Source: Antedon bifida
Taxonomy: Eukaryota > Echinodermata > Crinoidea > Comatulida > Antedonidae
Direction of reading: 5' to 3'
NCBI GenBank assembly: GCA_963402885.1
Contig: OY727103.1
Coordinates: forward strand, 14,844,085-14,908,084
Length of the DNA stretch: 64,000 nucleotides
In this document: in pieces, positions 24,336-35,106 of the stretch
Layout: each line of letters begins with the position of its first letter
Position numbering within the stretch: the first letter of the stretch is position 1
Made by a program: the position numbers and the translations under genes
Notes under the pieces: generated by a model
Seen by the model: the letters and a program-made list of their open reading frames with translations, nothing else
The model's database searches: none
Told to the model about the DNA's origin: nothing

Positions 24336-26637
24336 ATGACGAAATTAAGTATGCTTGTTGTACTAGGCCTAGCCTTTATAACCATGATCTCAGCTGCCCC
24401 TTACTACCAGAGGTACAATAACAACCCATTTCAGCATTTTCTCCGATATGGTCAAAGTAAGTCAAATCTATATTATTAAATTACTGAAAGAATATCACAC
24501 AAGTACGAAGTACAGTGTTCATTAAATGTTAGAAGTTTCTTTTCATTTGGCTATCATTTCATATAAAATGTATTGTACATTCTAAATAATTAAAACTATA
24601 GATCTAAATAGTCACACTATCAACTGTGGCACAATCATCAGGAGAAGTACAAAATATGTAATATCTGTGTAGTAGGTGCGTACAATTAAAATATATCATC
24701 TAATCGAGCTATATCATCTACTAGAATAGTCAAGACCGCATCGCGTATAATTGGATCTGCACAATTGCCTTTAGAGAACATATTTTCGGATCGTCTTCTG
24801 AAAAAGGCAGTGGCTATCAAAGATGATCAATTTCATCTGGCCTGTTCCAGTTGATGCGCAGCGGTCGGCGATTTCGTTCTATTAAGGCCAATAAGGCACG
24901 ATTTACAAATAGTTTCTTTCCAGGAGCTATTAGAGCCTTAAACATAATGTAGACACTTTTTTGTAATGTTTTTGTTTCCGCCAACAGAGCAAACAGAATT
25001 TCTATGTTGTTTCTTAAAACAAATGATAATAAATGATACTTGACTGGACTAGAACATGAAATCCGCAGTGATAGTCTATTGATAAGTACATTTGCATATA
25101 TCATATAGTTCTAAAAAAAGTTCGAATCTTGGTTGGTAAGGGGACTTTTTACAGATTTTACATAATGTTTAGTTGTTGTTTTTATTGTAATGTAATTATA
25201 ATATAATACGTATATTTTCTTTGACAGTGAACGAGAATGAAAATGAAAATAACGAGAGAGAGAACAAATTTGCAGAAAATGTAAAAAACGAGGACGACAG
25301 TAGTTCGGAGGAAGACTCCAGTGAAAGCAATGAAAGCAGTTTTACAAGTGGTTAGTATAGTTTGAAGAATATATAATGCACTAATATACTTGATCAATGT
25401 CTGAGGAGGTTCTGTAGACAGAGGAACTTAACATGGTTAATACTTTGACCAACAAGTGCATTAAAACATCTGGAGATGGGAATGAATAACTTTATTAACA
25501 CTGCAAAATGGCCTATTCAAAGTTTGAGTTTATTCATCTATATCATATTTTAAAGGACAAAGCATCTTTAAAAGGTAATTTAATAATATGTTTTTTCTTT
25601 TGTAGAGTTGTCATCTTTATCTTCAGTGGTGGGACCTAGCAGTCTAGTAGCAGAGTCATCCATGACAGATCCCCCAGTAGAGATTGCTACTGCTACAATC
25701 CCTCTTGCGACAACTACAGCTATGCCAGTTGAAACCACCACAGTCCGTGAAACCACCACAGTCCGTGATACCTCCACGCCACGTCAAGTTGATAGAGGAG
25801 ACGCTGGAAGTGGTCCAGCTCCTGGTGTAAACTCACCTCAAGTCAATGGTAAAACTTTTCTACCTTAAGATATATTGTGCTAATATATTGCGATGTTCAT
25901 AAGAATAAATATCTGTATTTCGTTCAGTTCTTGGGCCTATGTTAACTAATCAAATCAGGTGGCCTATATTGACATGAAGGGAAACAAAATGAGTGGGCAA
26001 CCTACCTTGCATGAATTGGAGAGATAAACATAGACGTCACGTTTATTTATTACGTAAATACGTTGCGTTAATAAAGGTAACATCGAAGAAGATACGGGTG
26101 ACGATGTTGGTAATATTGCATGACGATATGTTCACCAGTATACAACTATGCAATATGATCTTAATTAGTATTATCAATGGTAATGAGGGAAAGTTGAAGT
26201 TAATGATGATATTTATTTACTACAGTCGTCACAACCGGCGCAACGGTGACAAATGCCAAGAGGGCAACGGAAAAATCTAAAACTACACAAAAAATCACTC
26301 CTGAGCCAGCAAAACCGACCTGCAGGACATCATGTCCACTCGAAAACGACGCCGTGTGTGGTAGTGACGGGGAAACCTATGTTTCACAATGCGTCTTTGA
26401 AGCCGTAATGTGCAGAAACAACACACCAGAGTTCTTTGTAGAACATAAAGGGGAGTGTAAGACTGAGCAACTGGCACCGGATACGGCTAAAGGACCAGGT
26501 AATTACCACCTGGCACCGGCATGATGAAAGGGCAAAAAACTAAAAAAAAAAAAAACTATATTTAATATTTTGATATTAATATTATTATTACTGTTTTTTT
26601 AGGTAATCTAGATCCTGTAGGCGACCAGATGCCCTAA
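24336..26637 (+). CDS. Secreted single-Kazal protein with acidic Ser/Glu and Thr-rich linkers (264 aa)
   Basis: Coding exons are 24336-24456, 25228-25350, 25606-25848, 26226-26498 and 26603-26637, all joined by phase-1 introns, giving 264 residues. Exon 1 encodes a signal peptide with a Leu/Val/Ile core ending near ISAAP. Exon 2 is acidic (NENENEN, then clustered Ser/Glu with S-x-E sites). Exon 3 is Thr/Val/Pro-rich with a duplicated ETTTVR and ends SPQVNG. Exon 4 carries one six-Cys Kazal domain (core VCGSDGETY) with P-L-E after Cys2, so P1 is probably Leu followed by Glu, as in ovomucoid domain 3. The last exon adds 11 residues. Exon 3 is homologous to 36865-37014 of the gene near 36 kb. 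It is predicted to be an extracellular protease inhibitor. Confidence 0.85.
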
Positions 26638-27969
26638 ATGACGTAGAACCACCATTGTGTCATTGTTACTCTGCACTTCATCAACTGTAAACTGTTCACA
26701 AATGAAACACATCGAAACTGAAATACTATATTATACAAAATTATTGATAACGTTTTTTAAAAATCAATTGATAAGCATGTCGCTCAGAGGTCACAAAGAA
26801 GACTAGAAACTAAAGTGCTATTTATATACGTTATCGTTATCTCCTATAATTGGGATTACTTTATTCTATTTTACAACATTGATAAAGAAAAGAAAAGACA
26901 ATCACGTGAGCAAAAGCTGATAGAAAAGGCATCAAATATGGAGTCTACAATTAATTATGCATTTGGAGAAGGGGTAAACATTTTTTGGGGTAGACTTGAT
27001 GTATATTATTAACACATCATTTACAACGAAATATATTCAAATATTATAATATTGAACTAATAATAAACTGAATTGTATATTGAATAAATTATTAAAACAG
27101 TCGCTGGCAGGTCCATTTTATATAACATTAAATGTAGTCAGAATAACATAATATTTTAACATTATGTACGTACCTTGAATGAGTACTAATAAAATATGAA
27201 AGTAAAACAATGTTTTATTGTCGAACTGTGATATTATATATTATTATGATTCTTGCTAGGAACCAATACTGCCTAATCAAATTGTAAGCGATTATGTTTA
27301 TGACGCGCGGCACGTGCCAAAACTTATGAAGATACGATTGAAGATACGTACGAGGTATCCGTCGATTGGGTTGCCTAAAAAATCAACATTTATATTCGAT
27401 ATTAATATTGTAAATCAATTGATCTCATGTGTGCTATACATCAATTCTTTCTAGCCATGAATAATTGAGGTTGGATTAGGGTTGATGACACACGGGTTCG
27501 TCTGTAGTGGATTTAAGTTAAAACTTTTTTTATCATGTGAAAATGGCCTACGTGCGGGAGACCCAGATATTGGCAACCCTGCACTGACACATAGTCAGTA
27601 AAAAAAAGTATAAAAATGAGAAATGATTTTAAATTGAATCACATATTTGTTTGTAAGCAACTACCAAGCAAGTCGTGTATATTGTTGACGAGATCATCCA
27701 AAAAAGGTATTTATTGTATTTGTGTTATCAGCATTGTTAAACAATTTTTATGTGAATTATATTTTAGGAAAACTGTACTACTTAAACTTCAGGTTACATC
27801 TTTTATATTAATATTTAACTGTTTGTCAGTGTCACAATTAACGTAATGGCTGCCCTACCATTTTATAGTAACTTCGGATAGTAACTTCTATACTTTTTCA
27901 TATCGATTATTCTATGGCGTTATATTATTAACTGAGTACTTTAATTTGATAATTTAAAACATTTCCCTT

Positions 27970-28132
27970 AAGCTCTATATGCACTACCAAACTAGTTTGA
28001 CAAAAAAAGTGTGATGTGCCCAAATATGGTAGTGATATGCCCAAATATGTTACTGATTTGACAACATCGTGTCAATATATGGGCACATCACATTTGTTTG
28101 TCACATAAAGTTCGATGTGTAGACAGAGCTTA
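27970..28132. mobile_element. Palindromic MITE, family 1
   Basis: Starts aagctctatatgcactaccaaactag and ends tgtgtagacagagctta. The internal gtgatgtgccc / gggcacatcac inverted pair is intact. Confidence 0.7.
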
Positions 28133-28574
28133 ATAAGAATATTGCGAATACATTTGATTATGTGGCAGTAGGCCTATACACCCACATAACGTTCATTGCT
28201 AATAATAGGTTCTTAGGGCACGCATGGTCAGGGGGTGCTCAGCAGAGGGAAACCCTTACTGTAGGCTTGCGTTTCTTAAAATAGGTATAGCGAAAGCTGT
28301 GGGTGTAGGCTTAGTTCTATTTAGCTACTAACACCTTTGTGTCGGATGTCAAAAAAAAGAAACACGGAGAAGCAATTAAGGTACTATAATTATCGAAAAT
28401 TAATACCGTCATATAGAGAGGAACTAGTTATCAGAGATTCGAGACAGCTCAGAGATTTAGCAAGATGTATATTAATTGGGACTTTAAACTTTAACTAACT
28501 TTAAACAAAAAATAATTGAGGATTGTTTCTTATGTAATCTTAGGCCAATCAAAGGGAACATGGTTTTGGATGAC

Positions 28575-28710
28575 GCTTTAAAGGCAAGGCAAGGGTTCGG
28601 TACCTCTAAAGTGTCTAGGCCAATGTCAAGGGGTCGGTACACGTCCCCTAAATGTCTAGGCCAAGGTCAAGGGGTCGGTACACATCCCCTGCAGTGTCTA
28701 GGCCACTTTC
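28575..28710 (+). repeat. Short tandem repeat (about 41 bp, three copies)
   Basis: The phrases tgtctaggccaa and ggggtcggtacac recur three times at about 41-bp spacing. The 68-codon open frame over it is a repeat by-product. Confidence 0.6.
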
Positions 28711-29076
28711 AAACCCTCACACAGGAAAAGGAAATTATTGAAAATATTGTATACAATTTCATTTAATTATTCATTAATATTGATAACGAACGAACCTAAC
28801 AGAGATTTTTTTTTATTGGGAGTTTAAAATTGAAAATTTGAAAAATAAAAAGTTCATATAGAACGGAGAGTGCCATATGAAAGAGGTGATGAAAAAAACA
28901 ACAAATACAAGTAACGTACATTAAATCGACCAATCACAAACGATGGGTCACCCAAACTGTTACTTGTGATTGGTGAAATTTTTTGCGTGTACATATACGA
29001 GGAGCAAGATTCTTCAAATACCTAAATATCTAAAGTTACCATACTATATTATTGTTTTTCTATTTTATAGGGCATC

Positions 29077-30050
29077 ATGCGTTATTCGTTTTTCTTATGC
29101 CTCGTTCTTATTGTAGCTGTGACGGCAAGACGAGAAAGTAAGATTCATAGTGATGTATGAATAAATACAGTAGAACCCCTTTGAGGAGGCACCCCTACTA
29201 AGATGACAGTCATGATATGTGATACCCCTATTAAGGTGACACCGTTATTCAGGGGAAACGTTACTGTTAAACAAACGAAGAGTATGTTTATAAACATTCC
29301 GGTCAACCAACTATATGACACTCATTTAAGGGGAACTTACTGGGTCATGAACTGATCCTCTTTACAAGAATTCTACTGTATTTAAATCAGACATATATTT
29401 TTTCCTAATGTTTTTATAAAAAGGACAGTAAAAAAGAAAATGTGTTTCATCTTCTAAACTTAATTGATACAAAATTTATCATTCAATTGGAAATATCGCT
29501 GTTTTATGGGGTTGAAATAAATATTTAACATAATAAACTTTTCTAATGATAGGGGCGCGAAGGCAAGACGACGGTACAACCTCTAACGAAGATGGAGGTC
29601 CCGCTCAACTCGGAGGAAACACAAATTCTAACGAAAACGGTAATTATTTGGAAAAACTAAAAAATGAATTAAATCACACACATAAAAAATGTAAATATGG
29701 CTGCGACTCAGCCTACTGGGCTGAATTGCGCACATATGTAGATGACCTACGCTCAATGGAATACTAATCAACCCACATTGTTAATTCACGTTTATTATAT
29801 TTTATTTTAAAAATATATAATGTATTATTTACAGTTCATATCTTATTCACCGTATCATTTACATTTAGCCATTTCATTTACTCAGCGATGTCACTCCAAT
29901 TTGTACAAACATTGACACAAAGTACAGTTGATTTAAATTACATTTATTATGTTATCATACTTATTGATATCTATTGTGTGTTTTATTTTAGCTGCTCCAG
30001 CAAATCTGGCGAACGTGCAAGCTAATTCTCAGTCGGGGGAAGATAAATGA
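29077..30050 (+). CDS. Small secreted peptide gene, Kazal-less paralogue A (68 aa)
   Basis: Exons are 29077-29137, 29553-29639 and 29992-30050, joined by phase-1 introns, giving 68 residues. Exon 1 is a short signal peptide ending near VTARRE, after an acceptor at 29069-29070. Exon 2 encodes RRQDDGTTSN and PAQLGGN, nearly the same as exon 2 of the gene at 32.3 kb. Exon 3 encodes AANLANVQANSQSGED-like sequence and stops early. If intron 2 is retained, the frame stays open to 29767 and adds a Lys-rich tail with C-x3-C, so two C-termini are possible. Function unknown. A 5' untranslated exon could not be placed with confidence. Confidence 0.68.
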
Positions 30051-30524
30051 AAATAAATCGCAATTTCAACAACAAAATAAATATGTAGACCTGTGCATAT
30101 TTTTCTGGTTTTAATTAATAGTTAGATTAATTATTTCATGTATTTTAATAAAATTAACAGCATCAACCAGGGAAAAGTACACTCCCTGATCTAACAATAT
30201 ACCATGCTATGTAATTACTAATTAAGAAATAGTGGATGCAATTTATCTATAACAATCAACCGGTAATTGTTGTATATCTATTGCATCTGAGTTTAATATT
30301 TCAATAGGCGTACAAAATGGTGATACAGTATAAGAATTTGTTTTATTATGTTAAAATAAAAACGATCTACTTCAAAAATAATACAGCTTATCAACGAGTG
30401 TAATAAAAACAAGTATTCTTGGTGAAATAAATATAAATGTAAAATACTTTGAATTATTATTTTGTGTGAAACTGACTAGTATCGAAGTCATTTCGGGTTA
30501 AACCAGGATAAACTGCCTATAGTC

Positions 30525-31020
30525 TACACTAGCAAACTTTACCAAATATTTGATATCATACTCCGATTTAACTACTGTAGAAGTTCGTTATGCAAGCTGA
30601 TAAACTTAAATTTGCTAGTGAGGATTTGTCCCTACCAAACTTTGGAGAACTACCTTCTCTTACTGGAGGCTGACTTTTTGTACATCTGCAGATTAATATG
30701 AATACAACGAAAGTTACTTGATTGGCTGTGTTCATCATTCACATCAGCAAACTAGTTTGTCAAGAAGGTACATAGCCTAAAACTTAAAACTTTTGTTTGC
30801 AAACTTTAGCAAACTCCGAGTTAAGCTCCTGTCTACACTATCAAACTTTATGTGAAACAGAAACGAAATCTAGGCTTACAATAGCAAACTTTAGTTTGCA
30901 AACTTGAATAATGCAAACACAAATTTGGTATGTGCAGACCTGGATTAACTTCTACTAACCAATTTGCTGCAGTTTTCTTGGCAAACTTGGAGTTTTCTCA
31001 AGTTTGAGGTGACAAACTGA
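30525..31020. repeat. Degenerate repeat rich in aaactag/caaactt half-palindromes
   Basis: The stretch repeats caaactt/aagtttg elements many times, and at 30828-30870 contains one end of the MITE family described elsewhere (tctacactatcaaactttatgtg). It looks like a nest of decayed inverted-repeat elements. No gene seen from 30051 to about 31590. Confidence 0.5.
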
Positions 31021-31576
31021 TTAGGCCGCCGACTTCATAAATTATTCAATCTCAATCAAAGGGTAAAACAACATTCATAAAACTTTCCGCAAAACATCAT
31101 CATTATTTATTATAGTTCTAAAAGACTGATAACAAGCCTATTGGGTTCACTATAAACCGTTTATTTCAAAATAGATTAGAAAAAAAATCGTTAGAATTAC
31201 AAAAAATGCAATTGGTCCTGGCGTTTAATTCAGAAACAGGTTTGAGTATAAATGACAAGGTGGTGAGTTATTGACTTGATAACTTCTTCTAAAGCAATGT
31301 CAAGGTATCAGTGTTAAAAACAACAGCGGGTTAAGAAAGTATCAACTTTCCCAGAAAACGTGAACCATCTGTCGATTCGACTAACTAAAGCAATATAAAC
31401 AGATTCAAAAGAGATACTTAAAGAAATTATTTATTATAAACAACGTGGCAAAAGTTAAAGCAAGTATAGGTAACATGATGGTGATATGCAACAAAACAAA
31501 GGTAAAAACACCAGCAGGTTTAAGACACTCGTGTATAAAAGTAACTTTCCCTGAAAACACCAGCCACTGAAATTCA

Positions 31577-31679
31577 CAGATCCATACGGTGTACTTATAC
31601 AAGATATTATTGACTCTAAACGATTTAAGAAGACCGGAAAAAAGTATTATTTCAAAGCAGCTAATAATCAAGTATCAAG
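31577..31679 (+). promoter_or_regulatory. Promoter and untranslated first exon of paralogue B
   Basis: The block cagatccata..ggt..tac.tata..agatatta at 31577-31610 matches 34164-34192 upstream of the next Kazal gene. A TATA-like element is at about 31595-31602. The untranslated exon ends at 31679 before GTAATA, 84 nt from the TATA element, as in the paralogue. The acceptor is at 32274-32275. Confidence 0.6.
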
Positions 31680-31739
31680 GTAATATCTATATATAGATCA
31701 CTAGATCGTCTGTTTATAGTGCTCGATACTATGTGTTGA

Positions 31740-31805
31740 GCCAGATATATATCTGATGAAGGGCTAGAGTGTTGCCCGAAAGCTCTGCTAATTTTTCTGG
31801 CTGTT
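31740..31805 (+). ncRNA. Type I hammerhead ribozyme candidate in a Penelope-like repeat
   Basis: The core is complete: CUGAUGA at 31753-31759, GAAA at 31778-31781 and a UA cleavage site at 31789-31790. Stem II is GGGC (31761-31764) with GCCC (31774-31777), with one extra A before it. Stem III is A-G-C (31781-31783) with G-C-U (31787-31789) around a UCU loop. The outer part of stem I is GCCAG (31740-31744) with CUGGC (31797-31801). A very short stem III is known for hammerheads in Penelope-like elements. Confidence 0.65.
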
Positions 31806-31935
31806 TTACTTTATCGTTTTGATTTAGCTTTTTTCATATTTTATTTTGTATCTCTATTGAGATCCAGCCATTTATACCCACAGCATTGTCTTTATTTTCA
31901 GTAATTTGCCTTTGGATTTATATATATATATGATT
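31750..31935 (+). mobile_element. Penelope-like terminal repeat fragment, copy 1
   Basis: The sequence from the hammerhead core to the (TA) run at 31932 is repeated with few changes at 61238-61410, including the shared tail cagcattgtc..ttcagtaatttgcctttgg. It lies in the first intron of paralogue B and carries no protein part. Confidence 0.55.
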
Positions 31936-32283
31936 ATGATTTTGGTTATTTAAGCTATTCATATATTTTTTTTCCTTTGCAAAAACGTTTTTGTTATTTT
32001 TTTGTTCTGTGTTTTATTTGTTTTCTATGTGTTCTAATATGCATGCCAATACACGTACGGTGAGAGTTATTTATTTTCTTAGTGTTTAATGTTTAGTTCT
32101 TAATATTTGTTAGCCTTTCCTATAATTATTTTACTGTTTATATTCCCCATGTTTAATAAATTTTGTTGTGGTTAAATAAAAGAAATAAAAACTTTTTAAC
32201 GACGTAGTAAATAAATAATAACGTATACTGTTGTTTGTGTTATTTTCTATAATTAACATTTTTCTTTGTTATTAGGATAAAAA

Positions 32284-33235
32284 ATGAAGACATTTGGCTT
32301 TTTACCAATACTTCTTGTCCTGATTGCGTTATCTGCAGTAAGACCTGCAAGTAAGATTAATGTTTGTTTATATATATATTTATTGAAATGTATGTACATC
32401 ATCAATGACATTTTAATTACAGTAAAAAATATTACAAAACAAATGTTTGTTATCAGTAATAAGATTCCATAACTGGGCCCAACGATGACATAAAAATGTG
32501 TACACTTTGGCAGATTTTCATCGATAATATACAAAGTTGTCCTTGATGACTGAAAGTTAGTTTTCTGTACACACATATTAACCTAAACATCACTTTAAAA
32601 ATGATTATCTCTTCAACCTTAAACCAAAAATTAGGCAACCAATATATATATTAAATCAATAACCACAATAATTAAGGTTCTAAAAACCGAATAAAATCAA
32701 CTAATCAATAATTACAATATTGATAGTGACCCGAAGGCAAGATGATGAGACAACCTCTAACAAAGGTGATCCCGCTCAACTCGGTGCTGGAGGAAACACA
32801 AACTCTAATCTAAACGGTAATTATTTAGATTCCTCAATAAAATAAGAAAAATCTGAAATGGAATAAATTCGAACCAAATTATTTAACGAAACATTTAAAA
32901 TATTGTGTATCAGTTTAATAAGAGCCTAAAAACTGTGAAAGGAAGTGCTAATGTCCTATCTTGTGCATCGCAAATGGATCCGCCTATGTTAGAAATGTAA
33001 GCGTCACTGCAATACCATTGACAAAAAGAACTATTGAAAGTATTATTATCATATATCTATTATTATGTGTTTTATTTTAGTCGCTGCAGCAAATCTGGCG
33101 AACGTGGAAGCTGATTCTCAGTCGGTAGAGGTTGATAAAAATGATGTTCTTGACGAGATCAGGCGAGCTAGACGAGGAGCAGGTGGTCCGTGCAAGGCGG
33201 GTTGTCATGAACCACCGAGAAGCCCGAGTAGATAG
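32284..33235 (+). CDS. Small secreted peptide gene, Kazal-less paralogue B (103 aa)
   Basis: Exons are 32284-32350, 32727-32816 and 33081-33235, joined by phase-1 introns, giving 103 residues. Exon 1 is a signal peptide (MKTFGF then Leu/Ile-rich, ending SAVRPA) nearly the same as that of the Kazal gene at 35.1 kb. Exon 2 matches exon 2 of paralogue A (RRQDDETTSN, PAQLG). Exon 3 begins AANLANVEADSQSV, then adds an acidic part, a basic RRARRG and a C-terminal CKAGC loop. The dibasic site before the two Cys suggests a processed peptide with one disulphide; this is inference. A polyadenylation signal is at about 33282. Confidence 0.75.
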
Positions 33236-34163
33236 TGTTAAATATTATATCTAAATGCACATTCTTCTATACATAAATAATAATAAATATATTATTTTTA
33301 GAAACCGGTCTTCCTTATAATAAAACGCGTATTCTTGGTGAAATAAATACATGATTAGAATAAATGATATTTTGATTCTTTCTCTTTTTGTGAAACTTGA
33401 ACAGTATAGTATTCAAGTCATAGAGAGACCAACTTTAGATACTGCACATTGGTAAGCTCCTCGACATAACGAATTTTTATATGACAAATATGGTAAAAGT
33501 ATCTCTGCACTAACGGATTAAAGACATTGGTGTACAAACTAAGTCAGTATTAATGTCCGTATGGCGCGCCATAATAAGTCCGTGAATTCATATCAACCGC
33601 TGATGTAATGCTAGTCTGGGTTCCAGACGGAGTTTTGACTTAATATTAGTAAAAAGATAAATATTTTGGCACATATGGCGTTTCATACGTATACTATTTG
33701 AGCTTGAATTTCAGGCCCGATTTCAGGTTCAAACATCGAAATGCCTCGTAATAACTACAGACTTGGGGCAAGTCTAATGTAATGCTAATGCTACAGTAAT
33801 GTATGGCGCGCCAAGAAGTCATTTGTTCGGAAATAAAGATTTCATAGTTTTAAACTAAGAAAATAAAACTAAGGTATTTCTATTAATAGAGATATCTCTA
33901 TTTAAAACTACAGTAAAATATCTATCAAAAAGATACCGGTTATCTATTAAAAACTAATGTAAGCCGAACAGAAAAGTGCACTTCGGAAATTAAATCTTTA
34001 TGGAAGAAAGTTTCAAGGTCACTAGGTCAAATGTAAAAGGAAATTACAATAAATAATTCAGTGACGTTTAAGTTGGAGGATAAACGCAAACTTCTTGAAA
34101 ACGCAATGAACTTATTACGTAAAGGATGGTGATTTGACGATTTTAAAACTAAACGGATATATA
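33236..34163. other. Intergenic stretch between paralogue B and next Kazal gene
   Basis: Its first part (about 33330-33420) resembles sequence after paralogue A (about 30415-30490), including ttggtgaaataaata, so the duplication covered the 3' flank. No gene seen. Confidence 0.5.
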
Positions 34164-34264
34164 CAGATCCATAAGGTATACTATAAGATATTAATAATTT
34201 TAAACAACTTGACAAGACGGAAAGCAAGCACAATTTGAAAGCAGCAAGTGATCAGTAAATAAAG
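34164..34264 (+). promoter_or_regulatory. Promoter and untranslated first exon of the 208-aa Kazal gene
   Basis: Homologous to 31577-31679. The TATA-like TATAAG is at 34182-34187 and the untranslated exon (containing aaagcagc as in the paralogue) ends at 34264 before GTAATG. The acceptor before the start codon is at 35097-35098. Confidence 0.6.
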
Positions 34265-34859
34265 GTAATGTGTTTCTATATTTAATGTATTTAGTATGTA
34301 GGTGTGCAATTAACATAAATGATAGGCATAAAGATGTGCCAATTACATAAGTAGAAAATCTGAATTCATACACTGATTTTCCTAGTCACAGAAATTATTG
34401 TTAAAAACCGAAACAAACTTATTTTGCATAGGCCTAATAAAAAAAGACTAATGTAACGTTTGAAAGGTCATATTATAAATGTGATCTATATTTATTTCTT
34501 TTGATAGGGAGAGCATTATAATATTGGAATTCATTTTTGACGACGTCGTAATTTTAGTTACATTTTCAATATAATTGTAGCTGGTAATTAATTTTACAGC
34601 GATTGCCCGCTACTCTAGATGTAATATAAAGCAATATTAATTATGAGCGTATAAACAGCGAAATCACAAAATTAAATGTTTAGGAAATCCATTATCAATC
34701 GCGCAAATAAATCACAATCATAAAACAATTTATTGTAATTTAATGTTACCATTTTTCTTTGTATTGTGCTTTTTACAGTTTTATTGTAAGTTTTTTAATG
34801 TCTTTTTAAAAAATGTTTTTTAATCTATTGCTCTAAAAACAGGATCATTTGTAAAACAG

Positions 34860-34935
34860 GTACAATCTCTATACCTGATATGTTTTTATCCTGTATACAT
34901 ATGTTTTTAAATAAATAAAATAAATAAATAAATTG
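34860..34935 (+). mobile_element. Possible 3' tail of a retroelement
   Basis: Sequence ending in (AAATAAAT)n at 34905-34935 after a T-rich, cctgtatacat-containing stretch looks like the tail of a non-LTR element. No coding part remains. It lies in the first intron of the 208-aa Kazal gene. Confidence 0.3.
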
Positions 34936-35106
34936 TTTCCTTGTTAATATTTTTGAGTGAAATGCTACATAGGCCGTGCGGTAATGAGTAATGGTCCGCA
35001 GGTTGCGGTAACATCAGTATGGGTGTGGTAAAATGTGTCGTTTTTGTATCTTATGTATTAATTTTTATTGATAAAATCTTTTTCTTTCATTTATTAAGGG
35101 TCAAAG

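Larger units (their letters stand above)
26638..29070. other. Intergenic stretch with MITE and short tandem repeat
   Basis: AATAAA motifs near 27062 and 27081 may end the upstream transcript. A full MITE copy is at 27970-28132 and a tandem repeat of about 41 bp at 28575-28710. No coding sequence recognised. Confidence 0.5.

Noticed and set aside
24817-25104. 95-codon minus-strand frame in the second intron of the 264-aa Kazal gene
   Set aside because: No recognisable motif; lies antisense in an intron.
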